A stretch of DNA of 64,000 nucleotides from Photobacterium lipolyticum (GTDB lineage Bacteria > Pseudomonadota > Gammaproteobacteria > Enterobacterales > Vibrionaceae): the NCBI RefSeq assembly GCF_003026475.1, contig NZ_PYMC01000009.1, positions 124,001 to 188,000 of the forward strand. Reading direction: 5' to 3'. Numbering within the stretch: position 1 is the stretch's first letter; each line of letters opens with the position of its first letter. The notes below the pieces were generated by a model, which was given only the letters and a program-made list of their open reading frames with translations, was not told the origin of the DNA and did not search any database. Positions 45,215 to 54,672 of the stretch are shown piece by piece. The position numbers were made by a program, and so were the translations under genes.

Positions 45215-47509
45215 ATGTCATTGTTTGATCGGTATCGTATGGGAACCTGCCTATTGCTTATTGCTGTTCTGTGCCAGAGTGCGTGGGCGCAACCGGAACC
45301 TGAAATGAAAGCGCAACCGGAGCGAAAAAAAATTGGTCTGGTGCTCAGTGGGGGAGGGGCCAAAGGTGCCGCCCATATCGGGGTACTTGAAGTACTTGAG
45401 TCCAATAGGATCCCCGTCGATATCGTCACAGGTACCAGTATGGGCGCTTATGTCGGCGGTATGTACGCCATGGGCTTATCGGCAGAAGAAGTGAAGGGGC
45501 GAACGATCTCTGCTGACTGGCAAAGCGGTTATGAAGACAGGGTGGGGCGTAATGATCTGACGCTGCGCCGCAAGCAGCAGGGTGATGATTACCCGGTGCA
45601 TACCGATATAGGGGTGTCACTTAAAGGTGAGTTTCGTGTCAGGCCGGGAGCCTTTCAGGGGCAGGGAATGGCGGTGTTACTCCGTTCGCTGACTGAGAAC
45701 CTGCCCGCTTTAGCTTCCTTTGATCAGCTGGCCATCCCCTACCGAAGTGTCGCAACGGATATCGAACAGGTTAAACCGGTAGTGGTCGATTCTGGTCATC
45801 TGGCAACCGCCATGCAAGCTTCTATGACGGTGCCCGGCGCGCTGAAGCCCGTTCGCTGGCATGACAAACTGCTGGTTGATGGCGGGGTGGTGAACAACAT
45901 GCCGGTCGATGTGGCGCATAGCCTCGGGGCGGAAGTCATTATTGCTGTCGATTTGCGAGATGGTTTGCTCAGTGAAGAGGAGTTAAACAACGCCCTGAAT
46001 ATTGTGGCTCAGCTGACCACCTACATGACCAACTCCAGCGCAGACAGCCAAAAGGCATTGATGCGGCCCGGGGATGTGTACTTACAGCCCGATGTCTCTT
46101 TTATGATGGCGCCGGATTTCGACCAAATGGGTCAAGCTTACCATGCCGGACGCAATGCAGCGTTAAAGGCATTGCCTGAACTGCTGCGGTATCAGTTGTC
46201 GGAGCCTGCCTATGATGCATACGTCAAAGAAAAACTGAACCGCCGCAGTCAGCTCTCAACCAGTCAGGCTTATTACATCGATGCTATTGACATCGAAAAC
46301 CGGACCTTATCATCGGACCTGGCTTTAATTGCGTTGCTCGATCTAGACGTTGGCCGGGTGGTTTCAAATGAAGAATTGGAACAAGCCGTTAATCGTCTGC
46401 ATGCTCAGGATATTTTTTCCCGCATCACGTACGTGATTGAGCAGCAGGAGGATGCCAATATTTTACATCTGGATGTTAGTGAAAAATCCTGGGGACCGGG
46501 TTACCTGAATTTTAAGTTTGCTCTTGAAGACGATTTTGCCAACCGCTCAGAATTTTCCTTCGGGGCTCAGTATCTCTATACCGATTTGACGGATCGAGGC
46601 GGGGAGTGGAAGTTTGAATGGCTGATTGGTAGCTGGAAAGAAGTGAAAACGGAGTTCTATTTTCCATTAGATCACCGGCAAAACTATTTCACCGCTTTTG
46701 GGGTTGGATGGAATAGTGAAATTCGTACATTTAATACGATTGATGATCCGCGTTTAGCATCTGAAATTGGTGCCAGTTCTTTGAACGTCGATGTGGAATA
46801 TAAGCAGGTCAGTGCGTTTGCTGAAACCGGCTGGAATGCCAAACCCTGGAGTGCGCTGAAATTTGGGTTCCGGGGGCAGTCAGGGGATGTCTCCCTGCTA
46901 CTTGACGATGCCCAAGAAGACTATGACGCTTATGGACCGTATCTGGCGTATACCCATGATAACTTAGACAGCTATTATTTCCCGAGCTCAGGCTGGCTGC
47001 TTAAGACGGAGCTGGGCTACAGCCTCACGAGCAGTACATTCATCGACGACAGCGGCGATGATGAAACCTATTATTACAGCGCCCGCGCCATGAAGCCATT
47101 TTCTTACGAGCGCCATACCGTTGTTGCAATGGCCAAAGCGGCAGGATCCGACTCTAATGAATTAATTCCGATTTATATCCAGGATCTGGGGGGCTTGTTT
47201 AACCTTTCGGGCTATCACCGCTACGAGCTTAATGGCCGCTACAGTGCATTCGGCGGGTTGGTTTACCGTTATCGGTTACTTGATAATGACTTTGGTGCCT
47301 TCTCTTCCCCGGTATTCATCGGTGGCTCGTTAGAGCGGGGGGGAGTCTGGAATAGTGATTCGGAAGTGAGCTGGGAGAGTTCTATCAGTGCCGCCACTGT
47401 CTATATCGGGATCGATTCGCTATTGGGGCCGCTGTATTTGGGATACGGCCAGGCAGAAGGCGGGAAAAGCTCGTTCTATCTGTCTCTGGGGGGCAGTGGA
47501 TTTGACTAA
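45215..47509 (+). CDS. patatin-like type Vd autotransporter (PlpD-like)
   Basis: This 764-residue exported protein has a signal peptide (LLLIAVLCQSAWAQP), then a patatin-like phospholipase domain. The oxyanion loop is LVLSGGGAKGAAHIGVLEVL. Ser75 lies in VTGTSMGAYVGG, and Asp222 in LLVDGGVVNNMP; together these form the catalytic dyad. A single POTRA-like segment (about 350-410, AYYIDAIDIENRTLSSDLALIALLD) leads to a C-terminal 16-strand-type outer-membrane barrel ending GGSGFD. This is the layout of type Vd secretion, where the barrel exports the lipase domain. AAGGAA precedes the ATG. The lipid substrate and whether the domain is released are unknown. Confidence 0.9.
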   Translation: MSLFDRYRMGTCLLLIAVLCQSAWAQPEPEMKAQPERKKIGLVLSGGGAKGAAHIGVLEVLESNRIPVDIVTGTSMGAYVGGMYAMGLSAEEVKGRTISADWQSGYEDRVGRNDLTLRRKQQGDDYPVHTDIGVSLKGEFRVRPGAFQGQGMAVLLRSLTENLPALASFDQLAIPYRSVATDIEQVKPVVVDSGHLATAMQASMTVPGALKPVRWHDKLLVDGGVVNNMPVDVAHSLGAEVIIAVDLRDGLLSEEELNNALNIVAQLTTYMTNSSADSQKALMRPGDVYLQPDVSFMMAPDFDQMGQAYHAGRNAALKALPELLRYQLSEPAYDAYVKEKLNRRSQLSTSQAYYIDAIDIENRTLSSDLALIALLDLDVGRVVSNEELEQAVNRLHAQDIFSRITYVIEQQEDANILHLDVSEKSWGPGYLNFKFALEDDFANRSEFSFGAQYLYTDLTDRGGEWKFEWLIGSWKEVKTEFYFPLDHRQNYFTAFGVGWNSEIRTFNTIDDPRLASEIGASSLNVDVEYKQVSAFAETGWNAKPWSALKFGFRGQSGDVSLLLDDAQEDYDAYGPYLAYTHDNLDSYYFPSSGWLLKTELGYSLTSSTFIDDSGDDETYYYSARAMKPFSYERHTVVAMAKAAGSDSNELIPIYIQDLGGLFNLSGYHRYELNGRYSAFGGLVYRYRLLDNDFGAFSSPVFIGGSLERGGVWNSDSEVSWESSISAATVYIGIDSLLGPLYLGYGQAEGGKSSFYLSLGGSGFD

Positions 47510-47530
47510 CTCACTCATTGACGAAGACAA

Positions 47531-47557
47531 CGAGCCGTTGACGGCTCGCTTTTTTTG
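47531..47557 (+). terminator. terminator after the patatin gene
   Basis: CGAGCCGT-TG-ACGGCTCG, followed by CTTTTTTTG. A clear intrinsic terminator. Confidence 0.9.
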
Positions 47558-47845
47558 CCCGCTATACCGATTGGTATTACTCTCCGCTCGAGTTCACTGA
47601 ATCAGGACTATAATAGTCCCATATAGGTTATAAGCTGGCCATTCAGCCAGCATCATTAGTTTTTATTCTTTGTTAGCCATGCTCTTAATAGAACCATAAT
47701 TCATCCAATGGCTGCTTTGATTAAACGCCAATGAATTCTCGCTGAACTCTGCATCTTGAACTGGTTTGGATATACACCCGGGCTTGAGTCCGAACGTTTG
47801 TGATCACCGAGATATCATCGGACAGGGGGCAGGTAAGGAGGAGGG
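47558..47845. other. intergenic region and leader of the suf operon
   Basis: About 290 bases containing the promoter of the suf operon and half of the dispersed repeat (47750-47774). A short inverted repeat GCTGGC...CCAGC (about 47634-47651) is present. I see no convincing IscR, Fur or OxyR site. Confidence 0.4.
47750..47774 (-). repeat. half copy of the dispersed palindromic repeat
   Basis: TGCATCTTGA-actgg-TTTGGATATA is the reverse arm of the 4410-4467 element with one insertion. Confidence 0.45.
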
Positions 47846-49300
47846 ATGGCAAGGCGTACTAAACCGATAGATGAGTTTGTTAATGAAGAATATCCTCATG
47901 GTTTTGTGACTGACATTGACGAGGAAAGCTTACCGCCGGGGTTAAATGAAGATGTTATCCGTTATATTTCGGCCAAAAAAAATGAGCCGGACTTTATGCT
48001 GGAGTGGCGGTTAAAGGCCTACCGGCACTGGCTGAAGATGACGGTGCCGACATGGTCTAAGTTGGATTATCCCCCGATAGATCCCAATGCTATCAGCTAT
48101 TTTTCTGCGCCTAAATCATTTTCTGAGGGGCCGCAAAGTCTGGCGGATGTCGATCCGAAATTACTGGAAACCTATGAGAAACTGGGTATTCCGCTGCATG
48201 AAAGAGCGATGCTCGCCGGGGTAAAAGGGGCGGTTGATGCGGTTTTCGATAGCGTCTCTGTGGCGACGACCTATAAGGAGCAACTTGCCGACGTCGGGGT
48301 GATCTTCGGTTCCATTTCCGACGCTATCCAAAACCATCCTGATCTGATTAAGAAATACCTGGGAACGGTGGTTCCTTATACCGATAATTTTTATGCGGCA
48401 CTAAATGCGGCGGTGTTTAGTGACGGCTCTTTCTGTTATATCCCCAAAGGCGTGCGTTGTCCGATCGAGTTGTCGACCTATTTCCGGATCAATGCCGCCA
48501 AGGCCGGGCAGTTTGAGCGGACCTTGATCATCGCTGAAGATGACAGTTATGTGAGCTATCTGGAGGGGTGTACCGCGCCGATGCGGGATGAACATCAGTT
48601 ACATGCCGCCGTCGTCGAACTCATCGCGCTCGACCGTGCCGAAATCAAATATTCCACCGTACAAAACTGGTATCCGGGTGATAAAGATGGCAAGGGAGGG
48701 ATTTATAATTTTGTCACCAAGCGGGGATTATGTCGGGGTCAGCATTCGAAAATATCCTGGACCCAGGTGGAAACAGGATCGGCAATAACCTGGAAATACC
48801 CCAGTGTGATATTGCTGGGGGACGGCTCGCAGGGTGAATTTTCATCGGTTGCCTTAACCAATCATTACCAGCAGGCCGATACCGGCACCAAAATGATCCA
48901 TTTAGGCAAAAATACCTCAAGTACCATTCTCTCCAAGGGGATCTCCGCCGGTCAGGGCTCCAATGCGTATCGCGGTTTAGTCAAGGTTGGCCCGAACGCG
49001 TGCAATGCGCGCAATTACAGTCAGTGTGATTCGTTATTGCTCGGGGATCGCTGTAGCGCGCATACCTTTCCCTATATTGAAGTGAAGCACCCGTCTGCGG
49101 TAGTGGAGCATGAGGCGACGACATCAAAAATCAATGAGGAGCAACTTTTTTACTGTATGCAGCGGGGGATTTCCTCTGAAGCCGCCGTGTCGATGATCAT
49201 CAATGGTTTTTGTAAAGACGTGTTCAGAAAATTGCCGATGGAATTTGCAGTAGAGGCACAGGCCCTGATGGAAGTGAGCCTGGAAGGCGCAGTAGGTTAA
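47846..49300 (+). CDS. sufB: Fe-S cluster assembly scaffold protein SufB
   Basis: SufB with SufC and SufD forms the SufBC2D scaffold on which Fe-S clusters are built. The protein is 484 residues, close to E. coli SufB (495). Characteristic blocks: [74 protein letters not shown] and [15 protein letters not shown] with the cluster-forming cysteine region, plus [32 protein letters not shown] before the ATG is very strong. It is the first gene of a seven-gene operon. Confidence 0.96.
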   Translation: MARRTKPIDEFVNEEYPHGFVTDIDEESLPPGLNEDVIRYISAKKNEPDFMLEWRLKAYRHWLKMTVPTWSKLDYPPIDPNAISYFSAPKSFSEGPQSLADVDPKLLETYEKLGIPLHERAMLAGVKGAVDAVFDSVSVATTYKEQLADVGVIFGSISDAIQNHPDLIKKYLGTVVPYTDNFYAALNAAVFSDGSFCYIPKGVRCPIELSTYFRINAAKAGQFERTLIIAEDDSYVSYLEGCTAPMRDEHQLHAAVVELIALDRAEIKYSTVQNWYPGDKDGKGGIYNFVTKRGLCRGQHSKISWTQVETGSAITWKYPSVILLGDGSQGEFSSVALTNHYQQADTGTKMIHLGKNTSSTILSKGISAGQGSNAYRGLVKVGPNACNARNYSQCDSLLLGDRCSAHTFPYIEVKHPSAVVEHEATTSKINEEQLFYCMQRGISSEAAVSMIINGFCKDVFRKLPMEFAVEAQALMEVSLEGAVG

Positions 49301-49367
49301 ATGCAGTGTGGGTAAATAAACGGGGCTAACGGGTTGCCGGTAGCGAGCGGTCAGGAGGTATGAAGGC

Positions 49368-50111
49368 ATGTTACATATTAGCAATCTGCATGTCAGCGTC
49401 GATGATAACAGCATTCTCAAAGGCCTGAACCTGGATGTTAAGGCGGGTGAAGTGCATGCCATTATGGGACCCAACGGTTCAGGTAAAAGTACCCTGGCAA
49501 ATGTGTTAGCGGGTAACGAATCTTACATTGTCACGGCTGGCGAGGTGCAATTTAAGGGGCAGGATTTACTTTCGCTTGCCGTAGACGAGCGAGCGTGTGA
49601 AGGGCTGTTCCTGGCCTTTCAGTATCCGACCGAGATCCCCGGCGTGAGCAATATTCAGTTTCTTAAAACGGCGGTTAACAGCAAGCGAAAATACCACCAG
49701 CTTGATGAACTCGATACTATCGACTTTTTACAGCAGGTCAAAGCGAAGCTCGCTCAGGTGGGTATGGATGAAAGCCTGATCTACCGGGCCGTGAATGAAG
49801 GATTTTCCGGCGGTGAGAAGAAACATAATGAGATTTTACAGCTGCTGGTGTTAGAGCCATCGCTGGCTATTTTGGATGAAACCGACTCCGGGTTAGATAT
49901 CGATGCCCTGAAGGTTGTTGCCGAAGGGGTGAATTCTTTTCGTAACCAAGAGCGGGCAATCATTGTCGTGACCCATTACCAACGATTGCTGAATTTTATT
50001 CAGCCAGATTTTGTTCATATCATGATGGACGGCAAGCTGGTTCGAACCGGCGGTCCGGAGCTGGCATTAATGCTGGAAGAGAAAGGCTACGGCGATTGGG
50101 TGACAGGCTGA
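49368..50111 (+). CDS. sufC: Fe-S cluster assembly ATPase SufC
   Basis: This 247-residue ABC-type ATPase is soluble and binds SufB and SufD. Walker A is GPNGSGKST, the Q-loop FLAFQYPTEIPGVSN, the signature FSGGEKKHNEILQLL (the form typical of SufC), Walker B LAILDETDSGLDIDAL and the H-loop VTHYQR. All residues required for hydrolysis are present. It has its own ATG 67 bases after sufB, with CAGGAGG just upstream. Confidence 0.96.
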   Translation: MLHISNLHVSVDDNSILKGLNLDVKAGEVHAIMGPNGSGKSTLANVLAGNESYIVTAGEVQFKGQDLLSLAVDERACEGLFLAFQYPTEIPGVSNIQFLKTAVNSKRKYHQLDELDTIDFLQQVKAKLAQVGMDESLIYRAVNEGFSGGEKKHNEILQLLVLEPSLAILDETDSGLDIDALKVVAEGVNSFRNQERAIIVVTHYQRLLNFIQPDFVHIMMDGKLVRTGGPELALMLEEKGYGDWVTG

Positions 50112-50171
50112 TCTGTCTGATGAAATTAGCCGCTAGCAGAGGGCGTTTTAGTTGTTCTTCCGGAGGCGATA

Positions 50172-51539
50172 ATGAATGCAGCGGAGCGATTTTGTAAAGC
50201 CTATCACCAGAGGTGGCTAGCATCGGGGGAAACCGACGGAGCTCACTGGATGAAGCAATTGCGCGATGATGCCTTTGCAAGCTTTACCGCTCAGGGGCTA
50301 CCGGGCTCACGGGAAGAAAACTGGAAATATACCCGGTTAAATAAGATTGAAAAGCCGGAGTATGGTTTTTGGGGGCAATCGGGTTTTTCCGGTCAATTAA
50401 CAACACCACTTTCGGCTATTCAGCCCGGCGGGCGGACATTGCTTTCTGGTGTTAACCGATTGGTGTTTGTTAACGGCAAATATCAGCACGCGTTGTCTGA
50501 ATGGGGCCCGTTGCCAGAAGGCCTTATCCTGTGCCGCTTGTCAGAGGCGATGAACACCTATCCGGATGTGTTGCGGCCTCATTTAGGTAACATTGCGGAT
50601 AGTTCTGCTCATCCTTTTGCGGCGCTCAATACCATGTTCATGGACGATGGCATCTTTTTAAAGGTGCCACAAAACAGCCGCATGTCCGCGCCGATCTATT
50701 GTCTGTTTATCACTGTCGGCACCGAGCGGCCGATGATCAGTTTTCCCCGTTTGCTGGTGGTTCTGGAGCAACAGTCAGAAGTCAGCCTGATTGAACATTA
50801 TCTGAATGTGGAAAGCCTGGCTAATACGCAAAATCAAAATCACAGCCATGATTTTATTAATGCTGTGACCGAAATAGAACTGGGTCCCGGTTCACGGCTA
50901 CAGCACTATACATTACAGACCGCTGCCACCGGCGAGAGCCATGTTCATGGTTTGCATGTGAATCAGCAGCGCGCCAGCCAGTTCTGTTCTCATCACGTAA
51001 CACTGGGCGGGGCGCTGACAAGAAATGATATCCAGATCCGATTAACCGATGAACAAGCGGAGTGCTGTCTTAATGGGGCTTATTGTTCTGATGGCGTTCA
51101 GCATGTGGATTATCACACCCGGATAGATCATCTGGCCCCGAATTGTCGCAGCCAGGAGTTATATAAAGGTGTCGTACAAGGGAAGTCCCGGGCCGTCTTT
51201 CATGGTGATATTGTCGTTCATCGGGATGCGCAACAATCTGACGCCCAGTTGGTTAATAAAAACCTGCTGCTGTCGCAAGAGGCGGAAGTGGATACTAAGC
51301 CTGAGCTGCAGATTTATGCCGACGATGTGAAATGCAGTCACGGTGCGGCGGTCGGACAGTTGGATCCGATGGCACTGTTCTATTTACGCTCACGAGGGAT
51401 CCCACCGGAGCAGGCGAAAACGCTGCTGGTGACGGCTTTTATTGATGAAATACAACAGACGATTGCAACGACGGCGGCTCAGCAGTTATTCCGGCCATGG
51501 ATGCAGGCTAAATTGAATGCCCTGATGGGATCATCGTGA
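50172..51539 (+). CDS. sufD: Fe-S cluster assembly protein SufD
   Basis: This 455-residue SufD shares the beta-helix core of SufB. Seen: the N-terminal helical domain (LPGSREENWKYTRLNKIEK), the repeated strands, and the C-terminal DDVKCSHGAAVGQLDPMALFYLRSRGIPPEQAKTLL motif, whose histidine helps assemble the cluster at the SufB-SufD interface. CGGAGG precedes the ATG. An iteron-like sequence (50733-50746, ATGATCAGTTTTCC) is inside this gene and is probably chance. Confidence 0.95.
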   Translation: MNAAERFCKAYHQRWLASGETDGAHWMKQLRDDAFASFTAQGLPGSREENWKYTRLNKIEKPEYGFWGQSGFSGQLTTPLSAIQPGGRTLLSGVNRLVFVNGKYQHALSEWGPLPEGLILCRLSEAMNTYPDVLRPHLGNIADSSAHPFAALNTMFMDDGIFLKVPQNSRMSAPIYCLFITVGTERPMISFPRLLVVLEQQSEVSLIEHYLNVESLANTQNQNHSHDFINAVTEIELGPGSRLQHYTLQTAATGESHVHGLHVNQQRASQFCSHHVTLGGALTRNDIQIRLTDEQAECCLNGAYCSDGVQHVDYHTRIDHLAPNCRSQELYKGVVQGKSRAVFHGDIVVHRDAQQSDAQLVNKNLLLSQEAEVDTKPELQIYADDVKCSHGAAVGQLDPMALFYLRSRGIPPEQAKTLLVTAFIDEIQQTIATTAAQQLFRPWMQAKLNALMGSS

Positions 51540-51554
51540 AAAGGAGAAGCGCTT

Positions 51555-52838
51555 ATGTCAAATCACGATAGGCAGCCATTGCAAGATTCAGTATCCGGGC
51601 AAGAGCAAGGTGCGCTCGTCGATATTGACTGGCACGCCGTGCGTGATGACTTTCCACTGTTAGGCCGGACGTTTTACGGCAAGGAGCTGGTTTATCTGGA
51701 TAACGCCGCAACGACCCAAAAGCCGAACTCCGTCATCAATGCCATTGAGCACTATTATCGTTTTGACAACGCCAATGTTCATCGGGGTATTTATGCGCTA
51801 AGTGAGCAGGCTACCCGGGCTTATGAAGCCTGCCGCGACAAAATCCAGCATTTTATTCATGCCGCTAACCGGGAAGAGATTATCTTTGTTCGCGGCACCA
51901 CCGAAGCGATTAATCTTGTCGCCCAAAGTTATTTAAGACCGAGGCTGAAGGCGGGAGATGAAATTCTGATCAGCACCATGGAGCATCACTCGAATATTGT
52001 TCCCTGGCAGATCCTGGCGGAGCAAACCGGTGCAAAATTAGCTGTTATTCCGATCACCGACTCGGGTGAAATCAGGCTGGATGACTACCAGAAGATGCTC
52101 AATCAGCGTACGCGGCTGGTGGCGGTGACACATGTATCGAACGTCCTGGGTACGATCAATCCTGTGCAGCAAATGATCGCAATGGCTCACGCAAAGGATA
52201 TTCCGTTTTTGGTTGATGGGGCTCAGGCCGCCGCAAAATTGTCAGTCGATGTGCAGGCACTGGATTGTGATTTCTACGCGTTTTCATCACATAAACTCTA
52301 CGGTCCGACAGGAGCCGGGGTGTTGTATGGCAAACAGTTACTGCTTGAATCAATGCCTCCTTATCAAGGGGGAGGTGAAATGATCAGCCAGGTCACTTTT
52401 GAAAAAACCGAATATAAAGCACCGCCTTACAAGTTTGAGGCGGGTACCCCCAATATTGCAGGTGTGATCGGTATGGGGGCCGCAATCGATTATGTCTTAG
52501 CTCTTGGCCTGACTAATATTATTCGGCGTGATCAGCAGTTGCTGCGCTATGCCAGACAAGCCCTGCAGTCCGTTAAAGGGCTGCACATTATCGGTAACGC
52601 TCCGAACAAGACGAGCATTATCTCCTTTGTGCTGGATGATGTGCATCCCCATGATATCAGCACGGTTCTGGATGTCGAAGGGGTGGCCATCCGGGCCGGA
52701 CATCATTGTGCCATGCCTCTGATGCAACGTTTTCATCTCCCGGCGACCGCCAGAGCCTCTTTAGCTTTTTATAACAATGAACAGGACATTGATCGCCTGG
52801 TATTCGCGATACAGAAAGTCAGGGACATGTGGGGGTGA
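51555..52838 (+). CDS. sufS: cysteine desulfurase SufS
   Basis: This 427-residue PLP-dependent cysteine desulfurase takes sulfur from cysteine and passes it to SufU. The N-terminal extension of about 20 residues (HDRQPLQDSVSGQEQGALVD) precedes the core. The PLP lysine lies in FYAFSSHKLYGPTGAG. The active-site cysteine is in RAGHHCAMPLMQRF, followed by RASLAFYNNEQDIDRLV. GTTLE-type substrate features (RGTTEAINLVAQ) fit class II desulfurases. The AAAGGAGAAG site precedes the ATG. Confidence 0.96.
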   Translation: MSNHDRQPLQDSVSGQEQGALVDIDWHAVRDDFPLLGRTFYGKELVYLDNAATTQKPNSVINAIEHYYRFDNANVHRGIYALSEQATRAYEACRDKIQHFIHAANREEIIFVRGTTEAINLVAQSYLRPRLKAGDEILISTMEHHSNIVPWQILAEQTGAKLAVIPITDSGEIRLDDYQKMLNQRTRLVAVTHVSNVLGTINPVQQMIAMAHAKDIPFLVDGAQAAAKLSVDVQALDCDFYAFSSHKLYGPTGAGVLYGKQLLLESMPPYQGGGEMISQVTFEKTEYKAPPYKFEAGTPNIAGVIGMGAAIDYVLALGLTNIIRRDQQLLRYARQALQSVKGLHIIGNAPNKTSIISFVLDDVHPHDISTVLDVEGVAIRAGHHCAMPLMQRFHLPATARASLAFYNNEQDIDRLVFAIQKVRDMWG

Positions 52839-52844
52839 CAGGTT

Positions 52845-53306
52845 ATGGATGAGATATTGCGAGAGTTATATCAGGCATTGATCCTCGATCACGGCCGGCA
52901 CCCGAGAAACTATAAAAAAATCGAACACTACACCCATTGTCAGGAAGGCTATAACCTGGTGTGCGGTGATCGCGTGATGCTGTATCTCAGGGTAGAAGAT
53001 GACAGGGTTGTCGATGCCAGCTTTGAAGGAGAGGGGTGTGCGATCTCGATGGCCTCTGCTTCACTGATGACCGAGCAGGTTAAGGGTAAAACGCTTGATC
53101 AGACGCTGCAGCTCTTTGACGCCTTTCATCACCAAGTGACAGATAAGGATCTTGATGAAGATATGTCAGGCCGCTTAGGTAAGTTAACCGTGTTTGGCGG
53201 TGTCAGAGAATTTCCCGGTCGGATCAAGTGCGCCACTTTAGCCTGGCATACCCTGAAAGGCTGCCTTGAGGATCCGGATCACAGGCAAGCGGTCACAACG
53301 GAATGA
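52845..53306 (+). CDS. sufU: zinc-dependent sulfur transferase SufU
   Basis: This 153-residue protein belongs to the IscU/SufU fold but shows the SufU-specific insertion between the second and third cysteines (QLFDAFHHQVTDKDLDEDMSGRLGKL). The zinc ligands are seen in order: CGDRV with Cys and Asp, GEGCAISMASAS, and RIKCATLAW. The N-terminal LILDHGRHPRNYK is typical. In Gram-positive systems SufU accepts sulfur from SufS and replaces SufE. No SufE or SufA is present, so this operon is of the SufU type, unusual for a gamma-proteobacterium. Confidence 0.93.
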   Translation: MDEILRELYQALILDHGRHPRNYKKIEHYTHCQEGYNLVCGDRVMLYLRVEDDRVVDASFEGEGCAISMASASLMTEQVKGKTLDQTLQLFDAFHHQVTDKDLDEDMSGRLGKLTVFGGVREFPGRIKCATLAWHTLKGCLEDPDHRQAVTTE

Positions 53307-53322
53307 TTAGGGTCCCCTAACT

Positions 53323-53877
53323 ATGCATAAAGATTTTGAAGTGGTCACAGTGTTGCGTGATTGCGACGCCATTGTCATTCCTTCAGGCATGCCGGTAACC
53401 TTGCCGGAACACTGTCGGGTGGTCATCATTCAGGAGCTGGGCGGGAGTTTTACCGTTAATGAAAACGGGCGGCTGTTACGGATAGCGGAAAAAGATGCCG
53501 ATGCGTTAGGAAAAGAAGTTGTGTTATCAGCCCCGCAGAAGCGTGAAACGGACACCTCTTCCGAGGTGGATCTCAGTTTGGTTACGGACCAGCTTAAAAC
53601 TTGCTATGATCCTGAAATACCGGTCAATATTGTCGACCTTGGCTTGATTTATACCCTTGATCGCAGCCTGCTAATCGACGGGCGACAGAGGGTGAGTATC
53701 ACCATGACCCTGACCGCTTTCGGCTGCGGGATGGGGCCGGTTCTTGTCGAAGATATCCGGGAAAAAATACTGCGCGTACCGGGTGTCGATCTGGTTGATG
53801 TCAGAATCGTTTATGATCCTCCCTGGAACGTCGACATGATGTCAGATGCGGCTAAATTAGCGTTAGGAATGCTGTAA
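53323..53877 (+). CDS. sufT: SufT (DUF59/MIP18-family) Fe-S maturation protein
   Basis: This 184-residue protein has a roughly 85-residue N-terminal part and a C-terminal DUF59 domain (CYDPEIPVNIVDLGLIYTL, then TLTAFGCGMGPVLVEDI with the reactive cysteine, ending IVYDPPWNVDMMSDAAKLALGML). This matches SufT (TIGR03406-type), an auxiliary Fe-S maturation factor found at the end of SufU-type operons. It follows sufU by 16 bases. Confidence 0.92.
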   Translation: MHKDFEVVTVLRDCDAIVIPSGMPVTLPEHCRVVIIQELGGSFTVNENGRLLRIAEKDADALGKEVVLSAPQKRETDTSSEVDLSLVTDQLKTCYDPEIPVNIVDLGLIYTLDRSLLIDGRQRVSITMTLTAFGCGMGPVLVEDIREKILRVPGVDLVDVRIVYDPPWNVDMMSDAAKLALGML

Positions 53878-53934
53878 CGGCATCAGATTTTGGGGCTAAT
53901 CGCGTCATGCTGATATCAAAGCGGAGAGAAAATA

Positions 53935-54258
53935 ATGACAACGTGGATGGATGCCATTGCGGTGAACGAGCTTCCTGCCGGAGAGAGTACCGCCGTTGAA
54001 CTGGGGAATACCGAGCTTCTTCTGGTGAACGCCGATGGTCATTTCTATGCGGTAGAAAATGTCTGCAGTCATGATGGTGAAGCGTTAGCCGGAGGAGAAA
54101 TCGACGGTGAGGAAATTATCTGTCCCAGGCATGGGGCCCGTTTCTGTCTGAAAACCGGGCAAGTGCTGTGCGCGCCGGCGTATGAAGATATTAAAACATA
54201 CCCGGTCAGGATCACGGGTAATCGTGTACAGGTTTCAGTTGAATGTGATCGGGACTGA
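53935..54258 (+). CDS. Rieske-type [2Fe-2S] ferredoxin of the suf operon
   Basis: This 107-residue small Rieske protein has the cluster ligands CSH (NVCSHDGEAL) and CPRHG (IICPRHGARF), two Cys and two His. It looks like the ferredoxin component of a non-haem oxygenase, but no oxygenase is nearby. Similar small Rieske proteins sit in SufU-type suf operons of other phyla, so it may deliver electrons during cluster assembly; unproven. It follows sufT after 57 bases and ends the operon. Confidence 0.88.
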   Translation: MTTWMDAIAVNELPAGESTAVELGNTELLLVNADGHFYAVENVCSHDGEALAGGEIDGEEIICPRHGARFCLKTGQVLCAPAYEDIKTYPVRITGNRVQVSVECDRD

Positions 54259-54285
54259 AAACCCGCAGTGGCCAGAGGCATTTCA

Positions 54286-54307
54286 CAAGATCCTGAGTAG
54301 GATCTTG
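54286..54307 (+). terminator. hairpin after the suf operon
   Basis: CAAGATCCT-GAGT-AGGATCTTG is a perfect 9-bp stem, 28 bases after the Rieske stop. No T run follows, so a terminator role is only likely. A second stem GCTCAAGC...GCTTGAGC is at 54488-54510. Confidence 0.5.
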
Positions 54308-54518
54308 CCCATGCTGGATTCAAGCAATAAGTGCAACAAACCCGCCAGACCCTCTTTCACCTAAGCATTACCAACATTTTTTGTGAGCCAAGTTTCAAAT
54401 TTGCTAATAAATACACCGAAATTAGTGCCGTTTTTCTTGATTCCCCACGTTCTCCCAGTCAGAGAGCAAGCCAAAAAGCATGCTTAAGCTCAAGCATATT
54501 CAGCTTGAGCCCAATTGA

Positions 54519-54535
54519 TGTTTCATTGTGAAACA
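54519..54535. promoter_or_regulatory. palindrome TGTTTCA-TTG-TGAAACA (candidate DhaR site 1)
   Basis: A perfect 7-bp inverted repeat in the dha upstream region. DhaR is the nearest candidate to bind it, since its gene lies beside the operon; this is inference. Confidence 0.5.
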
Positions 54536-54551
54536 TTGGACGGATCGAAGT

Positions 54552-54568
54552 GGTTCCATTTTGAAACA
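54552..54568. promoter_or_regulatory. imperfect second copy of the palindrome (candidate DhaR site 2)
   Basis: GGTTCCATTTTGAAACA agrees with site 1 at 14 of 17 bases and lies 33 bases away, about three helical turns, as expected for two dimers on one face. Confidence 0.45.
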
Positions 54569-54672
54569 AAGCGGGCTGGGTAACACCTCTTATCTTGCTG
54601 ACATACCATCAGTTTCGACTTTACAGACAAATATATAAATACATATTAATCAAAACACATGAGGTGTAACTG

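Larger units (their letters stand above)
54259..54672. other. intergenic control region of the glycerol/dihydroxyacetone operon
   Basis: About 410 bases between the suf operon and glpF. It holds the hairpin at 54286, the stem at 54488 and two related palindromes at 54519 and 54552. An AT-rich zone runs from 54628 to 54655 before the glpF ribosome binding site (GAGGTG). No -24/-12 sigma-54 promoter is evident. Confidence 0.5.

Noticed and set aside
50733..50746. Iteron-like ATGATCAGTTTTCC within sufD
   Set aside because: A single match of the loose consensus in a coding region, without neighbours or flanking identity; chance is likely.
54540..54672. Possible sigma-54 promoter before glpF
   Set aside because: No GG-N10-GC spacing was found, and the linked DhaR lacks GAFTGA.
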